A stretch of DNA of 64,000 nt, taken from positions 62,001 to 126,000 of the forward strand of contig NZ_JARVRS010000001.1 in the NCBI RefSeq assembly GCF_030209575.1, in the 5' to 3' direction. Of this stretch, positions 42,215 through 51,139 are shown piece after piece; position 1 is the first letter of the stretch; every line of letters starts with the position of its first letter. The translations under genes and the position numbers were made by a program. Below the pieces are notes generated by a model. That model searched no databases and was not told where the DNA came from. It was given only the letters and a program-made list of their open reading frames with translations. This DNA comes from Leifsonia sp. fls2-241-R2A-40a (GTDB lineage Bacteria; Actinomycetota; Actinomycetes; Actinomycetales; Microbacteriaceae).

Positions 42215-42269
42215 GATTCGTGCCGAATGTGCGCTATTCGTCACGAATAGCGCACATTCGGCACGAATC
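42215..42269. repeat. 55-bp perfect inverted repeat
   Basis: 27-bp arms, fully complementary, at 42215-42241 and 42243-42269 around a single C. Arms begin GATTCGTGCCGAATG; an inner sub-palindrome GATTCG/CGAATA recurs. It lies between two minus-strand genes, 19 bp after the AzgA-type stop and 82 bp before the DUF4190 start. It has no T-tract. Confidence 0.9.
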
Positions 42270-42287
42270 GCGAAGAGGGGAGGGGGC

Positions 42288-43736
42288 TCAGACCTGCCCG
42301 AGCAGCCCCTCGATCGGACCACGGGCGAAGTAGATCAGGAAGCCGGCCGCGACGATCCACAGCAGCGGGCTGATCTGCCGACCCTTGCCGGCGAGCGAGC
42401 GGATGAGCACCCAGCTGATGAAGCCGACGCCGATCCCGTTGGCGATCGAGTAGGTGAGCGGCATGACGATGATCGTCAGGAACACCGGCAGCACCACCGA
42501 GAACTCGCTGAAGTCGATGTGACGGATCTGCACCACCATCAGCGCACCGACGATGACGAGCGCGGCCGCGGCGACCTCGAGCGGGACCACCTGGGTGAGC
42601 GGCGTGAAGAACATCGCCAGCAGGAACAGCGCGCCGGTGACGACGCTCGCGAAGCCGGTCTTGGCGCCCTCCCCGATGCCGGAGGCCGACTCGACGAACA
42701 CCGTATTGGACGACGCCGAGGTGCCACCGCCGACGATGGCGCCGACACCCTCGACGATCAGGGCCGACTGGAGGCGCGGGAACGTGCCGTCCTCGTTCGA
42801 CAGTCCCGCGCTGCGCGCCAGACCGGTCATCGAGCCCATGGCGTCGAAGAAGTTGGTGAAGACGAGGGTGAAGATGAGCATCGTCGCCGCGAGGGCGCCG
42901 ATGCGTCCGAAGGCGCCGAACAGGTCGACGTTGCCGACCAGGCTGAGGTCGGGCAGCGACACGAGCGAGGTGGGCAGCTGCGGGACCGTGAGGTTCCAGC
43001 CCGCCGGGTTCTTCCCCATCGACGGGCCGACGTGCCAGATGGCCTCTCCGATGATCGCGACGACGGTGGCCGCGACGATGCCGATGAGCAGCGCGCCCTT
43101 CACCTTGCGAGCCATCAGCACGCCCATGATGATCAGCGCGACCAGGAAGGTGATCGTCGGGAGCGTTGCGATGGAGCCGGCCTCACCGAGCTGCACGGGC
43201 GGCGACGAGAGGGTAGTCGTACGGACAAAACCGCTGTCCACGAATCCGATGAACGCGATGAACAGACCGATGCCGACGGTGATCGCCGTCTTCAGCGGCG
43301 CCGGGACGGCGTTGAAGATCAGCTTCCGGAGCCCGGTCGCCGACAGCAGCACGATGATGATGCCGTTGATGACGACGAGACCCATCGCCTCCTGCCAGGT
43401 CAGCACCTTGACCACGTTGACGGCGAGGAACGAGTTGATCCCGAGGCCGGCCGCGAACGCGAAGGGCAGCCGAGCGACGAGTCCGAACAGCACGGTCATC
43501 ACGCCGGCGCTGAGGGCGGTCACCGCGGCGACCTGCGAGGTGCCGAGCGTGTGACCCACGACGTCCTTGGTCCCGCCGAGGATGAGCGGGTTCAGGATGA
43601 CGATGTACGCCATGGTGACGAACGTCAGGACGCCGCCGCGCACCTCCGTCCCCCACGTCGTGCCACGGGCGCTGATCTCGAAGAAGCGGTCGAGGCGCCC
43701 TTTGGAGGTGGGGGGCGCGCTGGTCGAAGCGGAAAT
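42288..43736 (-). CDS. AzgA-like (NCS2) guanine/hypoxanthine/adenine permease
   Basis: Proton-driven purine base importer with ~12-14 membrane spans. EVRGGVLTFVTMAYIVILNPL, SNTVFVESASGIGEGAKTG and ATMLIFTLVFTNFFDAMGSMTGLA are AzgA-type signatures. The conserved leader GRLDRFFEISARGTTWGTEVRGG begins upstream of the nearest GTG (43643). The frame from 43643 back to 43736 has no ATG, GTG or TTG. An ATT at 43736, 5 nt after GGGAG, is the best start and gives 482 aa. If ATT is rejected, the product would start at 43643 (451 aa) and lose family-conserved residues. Confidence 0.85.
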   Translation of the reverse strand: MSASTSAPPTSKGRLDRFFEISARGTTWGTEVRGGVLTFVTMAYIVILNPLILGGTKDVVGHTLGTSQVAAVTALSAGVMTVLFGLVARLPFAFAAGLGINSFLAVNVVKVLTWQEAMGLVVINGIIIVLLSATGLRKLIFNAVPAPLKTAITVGIGLFIAFIGFVDSGFVRTTTLSSPPVQLGEAGSIATLPTITFLVALIIMGVLMARKVKGALLIGIVAATVVAIIGEAIWHVGPSMGKNPAGWNLTVPQLPTSLVSLPDLSLVGNVDLFGAFGRIGALAATMLIFTLVFTNFFDAMGSMTGLARSAGLSNEDGTFPRLQSALIVEGVGAIVGGGTSASSNTVFVESASGIGEGAKTGFASVVTGALFLLAMFFTPLTQVVPLEVAAAALVIVGALMVVQIRHIDFSEFSVVLPVFLTIIVMPLTYSIANGIGVGFISWVLIRSLAGKGRQISPLLWIVAAGFLIYFARGPIEGLLGQV

Positions 43737-43849
43737 GGTGACTCCCGTAAGATCGGTGGGCGGTGGACGGCGAAGACTCAGGTCCGTCGAGTAATGCGCG
43801 AATGCGCAGCACCAAGTTTATTCCGACTCGAGACCTCCGAAGGACACGA

Positions 43850-45127
43850 ATGGCTCTGCCCTGGACGCTGCACGGCGATGGAAAAAAGGTCGGCGCTCAC
43901 GAGATCGTGCTGCCCGGCGAACGGCTGACCTGGCCGCGCACCATCGGGCTCGGCGCCCAGCACGTCGTGGCGATGTTCGGCGCGACGTTCCTCGTCCCAC
44001 TGCTGACCGGCTTCCCGCCGGCGACGACGCTGCTGTTCTCGGGCGTCGGCACGCTGCTGTTCCTCGTCATCACCGGCAACCGGCTGCCGAGCTACCTCGG
44101 TTCGTCGTTCGCCTTCATCGTCCCGATCGTCGCCGCGACGAAGGCGAACGGGATGCCGTCCGCTCTGTTCGGCATCGTGGTCACCGGCATCCTCCTCGCC
44201 GTCGTCGGGCTCATCGTCGTCGCGACCGGGACCCGCTGGATCGACGGCCTGATGCCCCCGATCGTCGCCGGCGCCATCGTCGCCTTGATCGGCTTCAACC
44301 TGGCCCCGGCGGCCGGCGCGAACTTCGCCAAGGCCCCGGTCACGGCACTCGTGACGCTCGCCGCCGTCATCCTGTGCACGGTGTTCTTCCGCGGGATGCT
44401 CGGGAGGCTGTCCATCTTCCTCGGCGTCGCCGTCGGCTACGTCTTCGCCGTGATCGTCGGCCAGGTGGACTTCAGCGGTGTCGCCAAGGCGGCGTGGATC
44501 GGCCTGCCGCAGTTCACCCTGCCCGCCAACCCGTTCACGTCCCCCGCCTCGACCTGGGGCATCCTGCCGGCGTTCCTTCCCGTCGTCCTGGTGCTCATCG
44601 CCGAGAACGTCGGCCACATCCGCGGCGTCGCGCAGCTCACCGACCCGTCGGTGAACCGCCTCACCGGGCGTGCGCTCTTCGCCGACGGGCTCGCGACCAC
44701 GATCGCCGGCTTCTTCGGCGGGTCCGGGACGACGACGTACGGCGAGAACATCGGCGTGATGGCTGCGACGCGCGTCTACTCGACCGCCGCCTACTGGGTG
44801 GCCGGCATCGTCGCCATCCTGCTCGGCCTCTCGCCCAAGGTCGGCGCCGTCATCAACACGATCCCGGCGGGCGTGCTCGGCGGTGTGACGACGGCGCTGT
44901 ACGGCCTCATCGGGATCATCGGCGTCAAGATCTGGCTCGACAACAAGGTCGACTTCTCCAAGCCGACGAACCAGTTCACGGCCGCGACCGCGCTGATCAT
45001 CGGCATCGGAGACTTCACGCTGAACCTCGGGCAGCTGACGTTCAACGGGATCGCCCTGGGCGCGATCGCCGCGATCGTGGTCTACCACGTGATGAACGCG
45101 ATCTCGCGGGTGCGCGGCACCGCCTGA
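43850..45127 (+). CDS. uraA: uracil-xanthine (NCS2/UraA) permease
   Basis: A 425-aa nucleobase:H+ symporter. RTIGLGAQHVVAMFGATFLVPLLTGF at the N-terminus, GFFGGSGTTTYGENIGVMAATRVYS (the conserved NCS2 region with QN/E-type residues) and 12-14 spans mark the UraA subgroup, which usually takes uracil. ATG 43850 has GAAGGA at the right distance. Divergent from the purine permease, 113 bp apart: together they cover pyrimidine and purine salvage uptake. Confidence 0.92.
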   Translation: MALPWTLHGDGKKVGAHEIVLPGERLTWPRTIGLGAQHVVAMFGATFLVPLLTGFPPATTLLFSGVGTLLFLVITGNRLPSYLGSSFAFIVPIVAATKANGMPSALFGIVVTGILLAVVGLIVVATGTRWIDGLMPPIVAGAIVALIGFNLAPAAGANFAKAPVTALVTLAAVILCTVFFRGMLGRLSIFLGVAVGYVFAVIVGQVDFSGVAKAAWIGLPQFTLPANPFTSPASTWGILPAFLPVVLVLIAENVGHIRGVAQLTDPSVNRLTGRALFADGLATTIAGFFGGSGTTTYGENIGVMAATRVYSTAAYWVAGIVAILLGLSPKVGAVINTIPAGVLGGVTTALYGLIGIIGVKIWLDNKVDFSKPTNQFTAATALIIGIGDFTLNLGQLTFNGIALGAIAAIVVYHVMNAISRVRGTA

Positions 45128-45135
45128 GCCCCGAC

Positions 45136-45190
45136 GATTTGCGCCAAATCTCGGGTAAACGCGCCGCATTACGATGAATTGGCGCAAATC
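45136..45190. repeat. 55-bp intergenic inverted repeat, copy B
   Basis: GATTTGCGCCAAATC at 45136-45150 and a 14-of-15 complement at 45176-45190 (one T-to-A change), with a 25-bp spacer beginning TCGGGTAAACG. Same arm-to-arm offset (40 bp) as the copy at 33173. Between convergent permease and small membrane protein genes. Confidence 0.85.
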
Positions 45191-45217
45191 TGCGCGGTGC
45201 CGACGCAGCGCCAGTGG

Positions 45218-45550
45218 CTACTGGTGGAAGTACGGGATGATCAGGTACAGGCCGTAGAGGACCGCCAGTCCGCAGGCGGTGAAGCACGCATAGGCGCCGG
45301 TCAGGGCGAGGCGCTTCTGTGCCGCGGTCAGCGGGCTCTTGCGCTGCGCCTTCTCGGCCTTGCGCTGCAGCTTCGCCGCCCTCTCGGGCGTGAGGACGGT
45401 GATCGCATCCGTGAACTCCACCGGCTCGACGAACAGCGCGCGCCCGGCGACGGCCAGGAGCCGCGTGCCCAGGGCGTAGAACGCCACGACGAAGCAGGCG
45501 CCCAGCAGCGAGGTGGCGAAGACCAGCACGAAGGCTGCCCAGTCGATCAT
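45218..45550 (-). CDS. small membrane protein coupled to PiT phosphate carrier
   Basis: A 110-aa protein with two hydrophobic ends (IDWAAFVLVFATSLLGACFVVAFYALG and LALTGAYACFTACGLAVLYGLYLIIPYF) and a charged Lys/Arg/Gln-rich middle with LTPERAAKLQRKAEKAQR. No family recognised; similar small proteins sit after pit in other actinobacteria. It overlaps pit by four bases (ATGA) and is therefore translated with it, likely as an accessory subunit. Confidence 0.75.
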   Translation of the reverse strand: MIDWAAFVLVFATSLLGACFVVAFYALGTRLLAVAGRALFVEPVEFTDAITVLTPERAAKLQRKAEKAQRKSPLTAAQKRLALTGAYACFTACGLAVLYGLYLIIPYFHQ

Positions 45551-46761
45551 GCGGACTCCTTCCGGGGCCGGTCGCGCCGCAGCGGCTTGACCTTGGCGAT
45601 CTTGACCGCCTTGCCGGAGGCGGCGACCTCGCTCTTGCCCTGCAGCGGCACGGGGCGGACTGCGTTCTCGCTGCTGACGCGGTTGCGGCGGGCGCGCCAG
45701 AAGATGTAGGTCACGACGGCCGCGCCGATGACCGTGTCGATGAGGACCCCGACGGGGCCGATGTCGGCGATCAGGGCGGCGACGGCGCCGACGATCGCGG
45801 CCGACGGGAGGGTCAGCAGCCAGCCGACGGCGATGCGGCCCGCGGTTCCCCAGCGGACGGATGCGCCGCGACGGCCCAGCCCCGACCCGATGACCGAGCC
45901 GGAGGCCACCTGCGTCGTCGACAGGGCGAAGCCGAGGTGGCTGGAGGCGAGGATGGTGGCGGCGGTGCTGGTCTCCGCCGCGAAGCCCTGCGCCGGCTTC
46001 ACCTCGGTCAGGCCGCGCCCGAGGGTGCGGATGATCCGCCAGCCGCCCGAATACGTGCCGAGGGCGATGGCGAGCGCGCAGGCGATGACCACCCAGATCT
46101 CCGGACCGGAGCCGAGCGGCTGCAGGCCCGCCGAGATGAGGGTGAGCGTGATGACGCCCATGGTCTTCTGGGCGTCGTTGGTGCCGTGGGAGAGGGCGAC
46201 CAGCGAGGAGGAGAAGATCTGGCCGTAGCGGAAACCGCCGCGGCCGTCGGGCCGCCCGTCATAGCGGCGGGTGATCCAGTAGGCCAGTTTCGTGGCGCTC
46301 CAGGCGACCAGCCCGGCAGTGAACGGCGCGATGACCGCGGGCAGGATCACCTTGTCGAGCACCACCAGGAAGTCGACGGATTGGATGCCCGCGCCGACGA
46401 TGGCCGCACCGATCAGTCCGCCGAACAGCGCATGACTCGACGACGACGGCAGTCCGAACAGCCAGGTCACCATGTTCCAGACGATCGCGCCTACGAGCCC
46501 GGCGAAGATGAGCACCGGCGTGATCTGGACCCCGCCGTCCCCTTCCTTGATAATGCCGCCGGAGATGGTCTTCGCCACCTCGGTGGACAGGAAGGCACCG
46601 ACCAGGTTGAGCACCGCGGCGAGCGCCACGGCCACTTTCGGCCGCATCGCGCCGGTCGCGATCGGCGTCGCCATCGCGTTCGCGGTGTCGTGGAAGCCGT
46701 TCGTGAAGTCGAAGAAGAGCGCCAGCAGAATGACCAGCACGACGATGAGGGGGAGGTCCAC
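45547..46761 (-). CDS. pit: PiT family inorganic phosphate transporter
   Basis: A 404-aa H+-coupled low-affinity phosphate carrier. The two inverted signature repeats are present: FFDFTNGFHDTANAMATPIATGAM at the N-terminus and SSSLVALSHGTNDAQKTMGVITL in the middle. About 10-11 spans. GTG start at 46761 with AGAAAG upstream. The 135-bp spacer contains two GTTCA-type words 23 bp apart; a PhoP box is possible but weak. Confidence 0.92.
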   Translation of the reverse strand: MDLPLIVVLVILLALFFDFTNGFHDTANAMATPIATGAMRPKVAVALAAVLNLVGAFLSTEVAKTISGGIIKEGDGGVQITPVLIFAGLVGAIVWNMVTWLFGLPSSSSHALFGGLIGAAIVGAGIQSVDFLVVLDKVILPAVIAPFTAGLVAWSATKLAYWITRRYDGRPDGRGGFRYGQIFSSSLVALSHGTNDAQKTMGVITLTLISAGLQPLGSGPEIWVVIACALAIALGTYSGGWRIIRTLGRGLTEVKPAQGFAAETSTAATILASSHLGFALSTTQVASGSVIGSGLGRRGASVRWGTAGRIAVGWLLTLPSAAIVGAVAALIADIGPVGVLIDTVIGAAVVTYIFWRARRNRVSSENAVRPVPLQGKSEVAASGKAVKIAKVKPLRRDRPRKESA

Positions 46762-46896
46762 CGTTTACTTTCTCGTGTCGTCGGATGCGTCCCTCCCGAC
46801 CGAATACTTCATCGGGGGTTCACGCAAGGGACCTGGCGCTGTTCAGACACCGTGACGATACTCACACGCCACGGTGCGTCGGTCAAACCGATCGGA

Positions 46897-49497
46897 TCAC
46901 GCCTCGCCCAGCATGCCGACCGCCGTGACCCGGATGACCGCGACCCCCTCGCGCGCCGAGTCCTCCAGCAGCACGTCGGCGGTGATCCCCCAGTCGTGGT
47001 CGCCCTCCGGGTCGGCGATGATCTGGCGCACGCGCCAGACGCCCTCCGCCCCCTCCGGCTTCTCGTCGACCAGGATCATGGATGCGGAACGAGCGGAGGC
47101 GTCGGTCAGGATCTCGTCGTGCTCCGCGTAGTAGTCCTCCAGCGCCGCATCCCACTGCGCCGCGGTGAGCGAGGGAGAGACGCCGCCGGCCAGTGTCGCC
47201 GCCTCTGCCTCCAAGGCCCCGAGCTCGTCCACCCGGTCGAGCGCCGCCAGCTGCACACGGCGGAACAGCTCGTTGCGCACCAGCACGAAGAAGGCCCGGC
47301 GGTTGGTGGTGACGTTGCGCGGGGCGGGCGGCGCCAGCTCCCCCGACTCGGCCGCGTGCTTGGCGGCGTCGGGATGGACCAGCTCCTCCCACTCGTCGAG
47401 GAGGCTGGAGTCGACCTGGCGGACCAGCTCCCCCAGCCACTCGATGATGTCGCGGAGGTCTTCGGTGCGCGCTTCGAGGGGAACGGTCTGGTTGAGCGCG
47501 CGGTATGCGTCGGAGAGGTAGCGGAGCACGACGCCTTCTGACCGCGCGAGCCGGTAGAAGGCGACGAACTCGCCGAAGGTCATGGCCCGCTCGTACAGGT
47601 CGCGCACGACCGACTTGGGGCGCAGTTCGAAGTCCGCGACCCACGGCTGGCTGGAGGCGTAGGTGGCGAAGGCCTCGTGCAGCAGCAGGTCGTGGGGCTT
47701 GGGATGCGTCACCTCTTCGAGCGCCTCCATCCGCTCCTCGTACTCGATCCCTTCCGCCTTCATCGCGGCGACGGCCTCGCCGCGCGCCTGGAACTGCTGC
47801 GAGGAGAGCACCGGGCGCGGGTCGTCGAGGGTCGCCTCGACGACGGACACGATGTCGAGGGCGTAGACGGGCGACTCGATGTCGAACAGCTCGAAGGCGG
47901 CGAGCGCGAACGGGGACAGCGGCTGATTGAGCGCGAAGTTCGGCTGCAGATCGACGGTGAGCCGGACCTCCACATCGTCGCCGGTGCGCACGGCCTCCAC
48001 CACGCCCGCGGTGAGGAGCGACCGGTACAGTTCGATCGCGCGCCGGGCGAGCGCCAGCTGCCGCTTCCAGGGCTCGTGGTTGTCGAAGACGAGGGCGCGG
48101 ACGTGCCCGTACACGTCTCCCCCGCGCCCGATCACGTTGATGAGCATGGCGCTGGTGATCTGCATGGAGGAGGTCAGGGTCTCCGGCTCCGCCTCGATCA
48201 GCTTGCGGAACGACGGCTCGCCCCACGACACGAACCCCTCCGGGGCCTTCTTGCGCACGATCTTGCGCCGCTTCTTCGGGTCGTCGCCGGCCTTCTCGAT
48301 CGCCTTCAGATTCTCGGACTCGTGCTCGGGCGCCTGCGCCACCACCGTTCCGGCGGTGTCGTAGCCCGCCCGGCCTGCGCGGCCGGCGATCTGGTGGAAC
48401 TCGCGCGCGTTCAGCTGCCGCATCCGCGTGCCGTCGAACTTGGTGAGCGCGGTGAGCAGCACCGTGCGGATGGGGACGTTGATGCCGACACCCAGCGTGT
48501 CCGTGCCGCAGATGACGCGCAGCATCCCCCGCTGCGCCAGCTGCTCGACCAGGCGCCGGTACTTGGGCAGCATCCCCGCGTGGTGCACGCCGATCCCCTG
48601 CCGGAGGAGGCGCGAGAGCGTCTTGCCGAACGCGGTGGTGAACCGGAAGTCGCCGATCAGCTCGGCGATCGCATCCCGCTGCTCCCGGCTGGCGATCTTG
48701 GCGCTGGACAGCGACTGCGCGCGCTCCAGCGCCGCCAGCTGCGAGAAGTGGACGACGTAGACGGGGGCCTGCCCCGTGCTGAGCAGGTCCTCGATCGTCT
48801 CGTGCACCGGCGTGAGCTCGTAGTAGTAGTGCAGCGGCACCGGCCGCTCGACGCCCGTCACCGTGGCAGTCGGCCTGCCGGTGCGCCGCTCGAGGTCGTC
48901 GGCGAGCGCCGTCACGTCGCCGAGCGTCGCCGACATGAGCACGAACTGCGTGTGCGGCAGCGTCAGCAGCGGGACCTGCCACGCCCAGCCCCGGTCCGGG
49001 TCGGAGTAGAAGTGGAACTCGTCCATGACGACCTGCCCGACCGGCGTCTCGTCGCCGTGCCGCAGAGCCACGTTGGCGAGGATCTCCGCCGTCGCGCAGA
49101 CGATCGGCGCGTCGGCGTTCACGGCGGAGTCGCCGGTCGTCATGCCGACGTTCTCGGCCCCGAAGATGTCGACCAGCGCGAAGAACTTCTCCGACACGAG
49201 CGCTTTGATCGGGGCGGTGTAGTACGTGCGTTCCCCGCGGGCGAGCGCCGCGAAGTGCGCTCCGACGGCCACCAGGGACTTGCCGGTGCCTGTGGGAGTG
49301 CTCAGGATCAGGTTCGACCCGCCGACGACCTCGATGACCGATTCGTCCTGCGCCGGGTAGAGCCGGATGCCGCCCGCCTCCACCCAGGCGACGAAGGTGT
49401 CGTACACGTCGTCCTCGCTGACGGAGCCGGGGCCGGACCATCCGGGGATGTCCTCGAGGCGGAGGCGTCGGTCGGTGGACGCGGTGGTGTCGGACAT
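46897..49497 (-). CDS. Ski2/Mtr4-like DEAD-box RNA helicase with DUF3516 C-terminus
   Basis: An 866-aa superfamily 2 helicase. Walker A STPTGTGKS at 66-74, DEFH box at about 159-162, SATLGDV (motif III), HHAGMLPKYRRLVEQLAQRGMLRVICGTDTLGVGINVP (motifs IV-V) and HQIAGRAGRAGYD (motif VI). A central ~250-residue region and a C-terminal domain (MLRYLSDAYRALNQTVP, LFRRVQLAALDRVDELG) match DUF3516. Actinobacterial relatives of HelY probably unwind RNA for decay with PNPase, which is also encoded in this window, but no partner is proven. Confidence 0.92.
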   Translation of the reverse strand: MSDTTASTDRRLRLEDIPGWSGPGSVSEDDVYDTFVAWVEAGGIRLYPAQDESVIEVVGGSNLILSTPTGTGKSLVAVGAHFAALARGERTYYTAPIKALVSEKFFALVDIFGAENVGMTTGDSAVNADAPIVCATAEILANVALRHGDETPVGQVVMDEFHFYSDPDRGWAWQVPLLTLPHTQFVLMSATLGDVTALADDLERRTGRPTATVTGVERPVPLHYYYELTPVHETIEDLLSTGQAPVYVVHFSQLAALERAQSLSSAKIASREQRDAIAELIGDFRFTTAFGKTLSRLLRQGIGVHHAGMLPKYRRLVEQLAQRGMLRVICGTDTLGVGINVPIRTVLLTALTKFDGTRMRQLNAREFHQIAGRAGRAGYDTAGTVVAQAPEHESENLKAIEKAGDDPKKRRKIVRKKAPEGFVSWGEPSFRKLIEAEPETLTSSMQITSAMLINVIGRGGDVYGHVRALVFDNHEPWKRQLALARRAIELYRSLLTAGVVEAVRTGDDVEVRLTVDLQPNFALNQPLSPFALAAFELFDIESPVYALDIVSVVEATLDDPRPVLSSQQFQARGEAVAAMKAEGIEYEERMEALEEVTHPKPHDLLLHEAFATYASSQPWVADFELRPKSVVRDLYERAMTFGEFVAFYRLARSEGVVLRYLSDAYRALNQTVPLEARTEDLRDIIEWLGELVRQVDSSLLDEWEELVHPDAAKHAAESGELAPPAPRNVTTNRRAFFVLVRNELFRRVQLAALDRVDELGALEAEAATLAGGVSPSLTAAQWDAALEDYYAEHDEILTDASARSASMILVDEKPEGAEGVWRVRQIIADPEGDHDWGITADVLLEDSAREGVAVIRVTAVGMLGEA

Positions 49498-49582
49498 GAT
49501 GCGTCCAGCCTCCCACGTCCCGGCGTCGTCTCGCGGCGTCCGCTATTGGCGCGCGCACAGGCGGCGGCCCTAGGTTTGCGGC

Positions 49583-51109
49583 ATGTCGGACTTCTGGCGG
49601 CCGGTCGGGGCCGGCGTCGCGAGCGTCGTCGCGGGCGTCGGCGCCGCCGAACTGGTGAGCGCCTTCCTCGTGCAGAACGGCAGCCCTGTCCTCACCGTCG
49701 GCTCGCTGCTGATCGACCTGGCGCCCCCGTGGCTGAAGGAGGCCGTGATCGGCCTGTTCGGGACGGGCGACAAGGCGTTCCTCATCGTCTCGCTCGCGGT
49801 CGTGGTGCTCGTCGGCGCCGGTCTCGCCGGGTGGCTGGAGCGGGTGCGGCCGCCGTTCGGTCGCATCCTGATCGGGATCGGCGGCGCTGTCGGCGTGCTG
49901 GCGGCGCTCACGCGGGCGGGCAACGGGATCGTGGATGCGATTCCCTCCGCCCTGGCCGCTCTGGTGGCCGTCCTGCTGCTCGGCTGGCTGATCGGGATGC
50001 TGCGCGACACCGAGCCGACGCGGGCCGCTCCGCGCGGACGGGTGAGCCGGCGCCGCTTCGTCGGCTCGACCGCGGCCACGGCGGCGGGCGGCGCGCTCGC
50101 GCTCCTCATCGGTCAGATGGTCGCGGGCGGCTTCCGCGCCGCCACGGCCGCGCGGGCGGCCGTCAAGCTCCCGGCGCCGCAGACCACGGCTCCCCCGATC
50201 CCGCCGGGCGCCTCCTTCGACGTTCCCGGGCTCTCGCCGATCGTCACGCCGAACGCCGACTTCTACCGCATCGACACCGCGCTGCAGATCCCCGGCATCG
50301 AGCCCAACGACTGGAAGCTGCACATCTTCGGGATGGTGGAGAACGAGGTGGAACTGACCTTCGCCCAACTCCTGGACCTCCCGCTCGAGGAGTCGACGAC
50401 GACGCTCACCTGCGTCTCCAACGAGGTCGGCGGCGACCTGATCGGCAACGCGACCTGGCTCGGCTACCCGATCCGTCACCTGCTGGCTCGCGCGAAGCCG
50501 TCGGCCGACGCCGACATGGTGTTCTCCACGAGCCAGGACGGCTGGACCGCGAGCACGCCCATCGAGACACTCACCGACGAGCGCAACGCCATCCTCGCGG
50601 TCGGGATGAACGGGCAGCCGCTGCCCCTGGAGCACGGCTACCCGGTGCGGATGGTCGTCCCCGGGCTCTACGGCTACGTGTCCGCCACCAAGTGGGTGGT
50701 GTCGCTGGAGGTCACCCGGTTCGACAAGCACACGGCGTACTGGACCTCGCGCGGCTGGTCGGACCACGGACCGGTGAAACTGTCGTCCCGCATCGACGTG
50801 CCCGCGGCCGGACGGCAGGTGAAGGCGGGCACGGTCGCCGTGGCCGGGGTCGCCTGGTCGCAGCACGTCGGAGTGAAGGCGGTGCAGGTCCGGGTCGACG
50901 ACGGGCCCTGGCAGGATGCGACGCTCGCCGACGCGATCTCGGCGGACACCTGGCGGCAGTGGAAGTTCGCCTGGGACGCGACGCCCGGCTCCCACACCCT
51001 GCGGGTGCGGGCCACCGACGCGAACGGGAAGGTGCAGACCTCCGCCGAGCGCGACGTGGTGCCCGACGGAGCGACCGGGCTGCACACGGTCCAGGTGACG
51101 GTGGTGTGA
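49583..51109 (+). CDS. membrane-anchored molybdopterin-dependent oxidoreductase (sulfite oxidase fold)
   Basis: A 508-aa protein. Residues 5-140 contain about four membrane spans; then SRRRFVG at 155-161, a twin-arginine-type motif followed by a fifth hydrophobic stretch (ATAAGGALALLIGQMV). The catalytic sulfite-oxidase domain starts near 220, with Cys277 (TTLTCVSNEVGGDLIG) as the probable Mo ligand. A Mo-co dimerisation/immunoglobulin-like domain is C-terminal (GVKAVQVRVDDGPW). Active part expected outside the membrane. TAGGTT at 49571-49576 lies 6 nt before ATG. First gene of the plus-strand molybdenum block. Confidence 0.9.
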   Translation: MSDFWRPVGAGVASVVAGVGAAELVSAFLVQNGSPVLTVGSLLIDLAPPWLKEAVIGLFGTGDKAFLIVSLAVVVLVGAGLAGWLERVRPPFGRILIGIGGAVGVLAALTRAGNGIVDAIPSALAALVAVLLLGWLIGMLRDTEPTRAAPRGRVSRRRFVGSTAATAAGGALALLIGQMVAGGFRAATAARAAVKLPAPQTTAPPIPPGASFDVPGLSPIVTPNADFYRIDTALQIPGIEPNDWKLHIFGMVENEVELTFAQLLDLPLEESTTTLTCVSNEVGGDLIGNATWLGYPIRHLLARAKPSADADMVFSTSQDGWTASTPIETLTDERNAILAVGMNGQPLPLEHGYPVRMVVPGLYGYVSATKWVVSLEVTRFDKHTAYWTSRGWSDHGPVKLSSRIDVPAAGRQVKAGTVAVAGVAWSQHVGVKAVQVRVDDGPWQDATLADAISADTWRQWKFAWDATPGSHTLRVRATDANGKVQTSAERDVVPDGATGLHTVQVTVV

Positions 51110-51139
51110 CCGTGGCCGCGCGTGTGATTGGCTGAGGGC

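Noticed and set aside
46818-46850. PhoP-box-like GTTCACG and GTTCAGA words upstream of pit
   Set aside because: Spacing is 23 bp, not a multiple of 11, and the middle unit does not match. Too weak to call.
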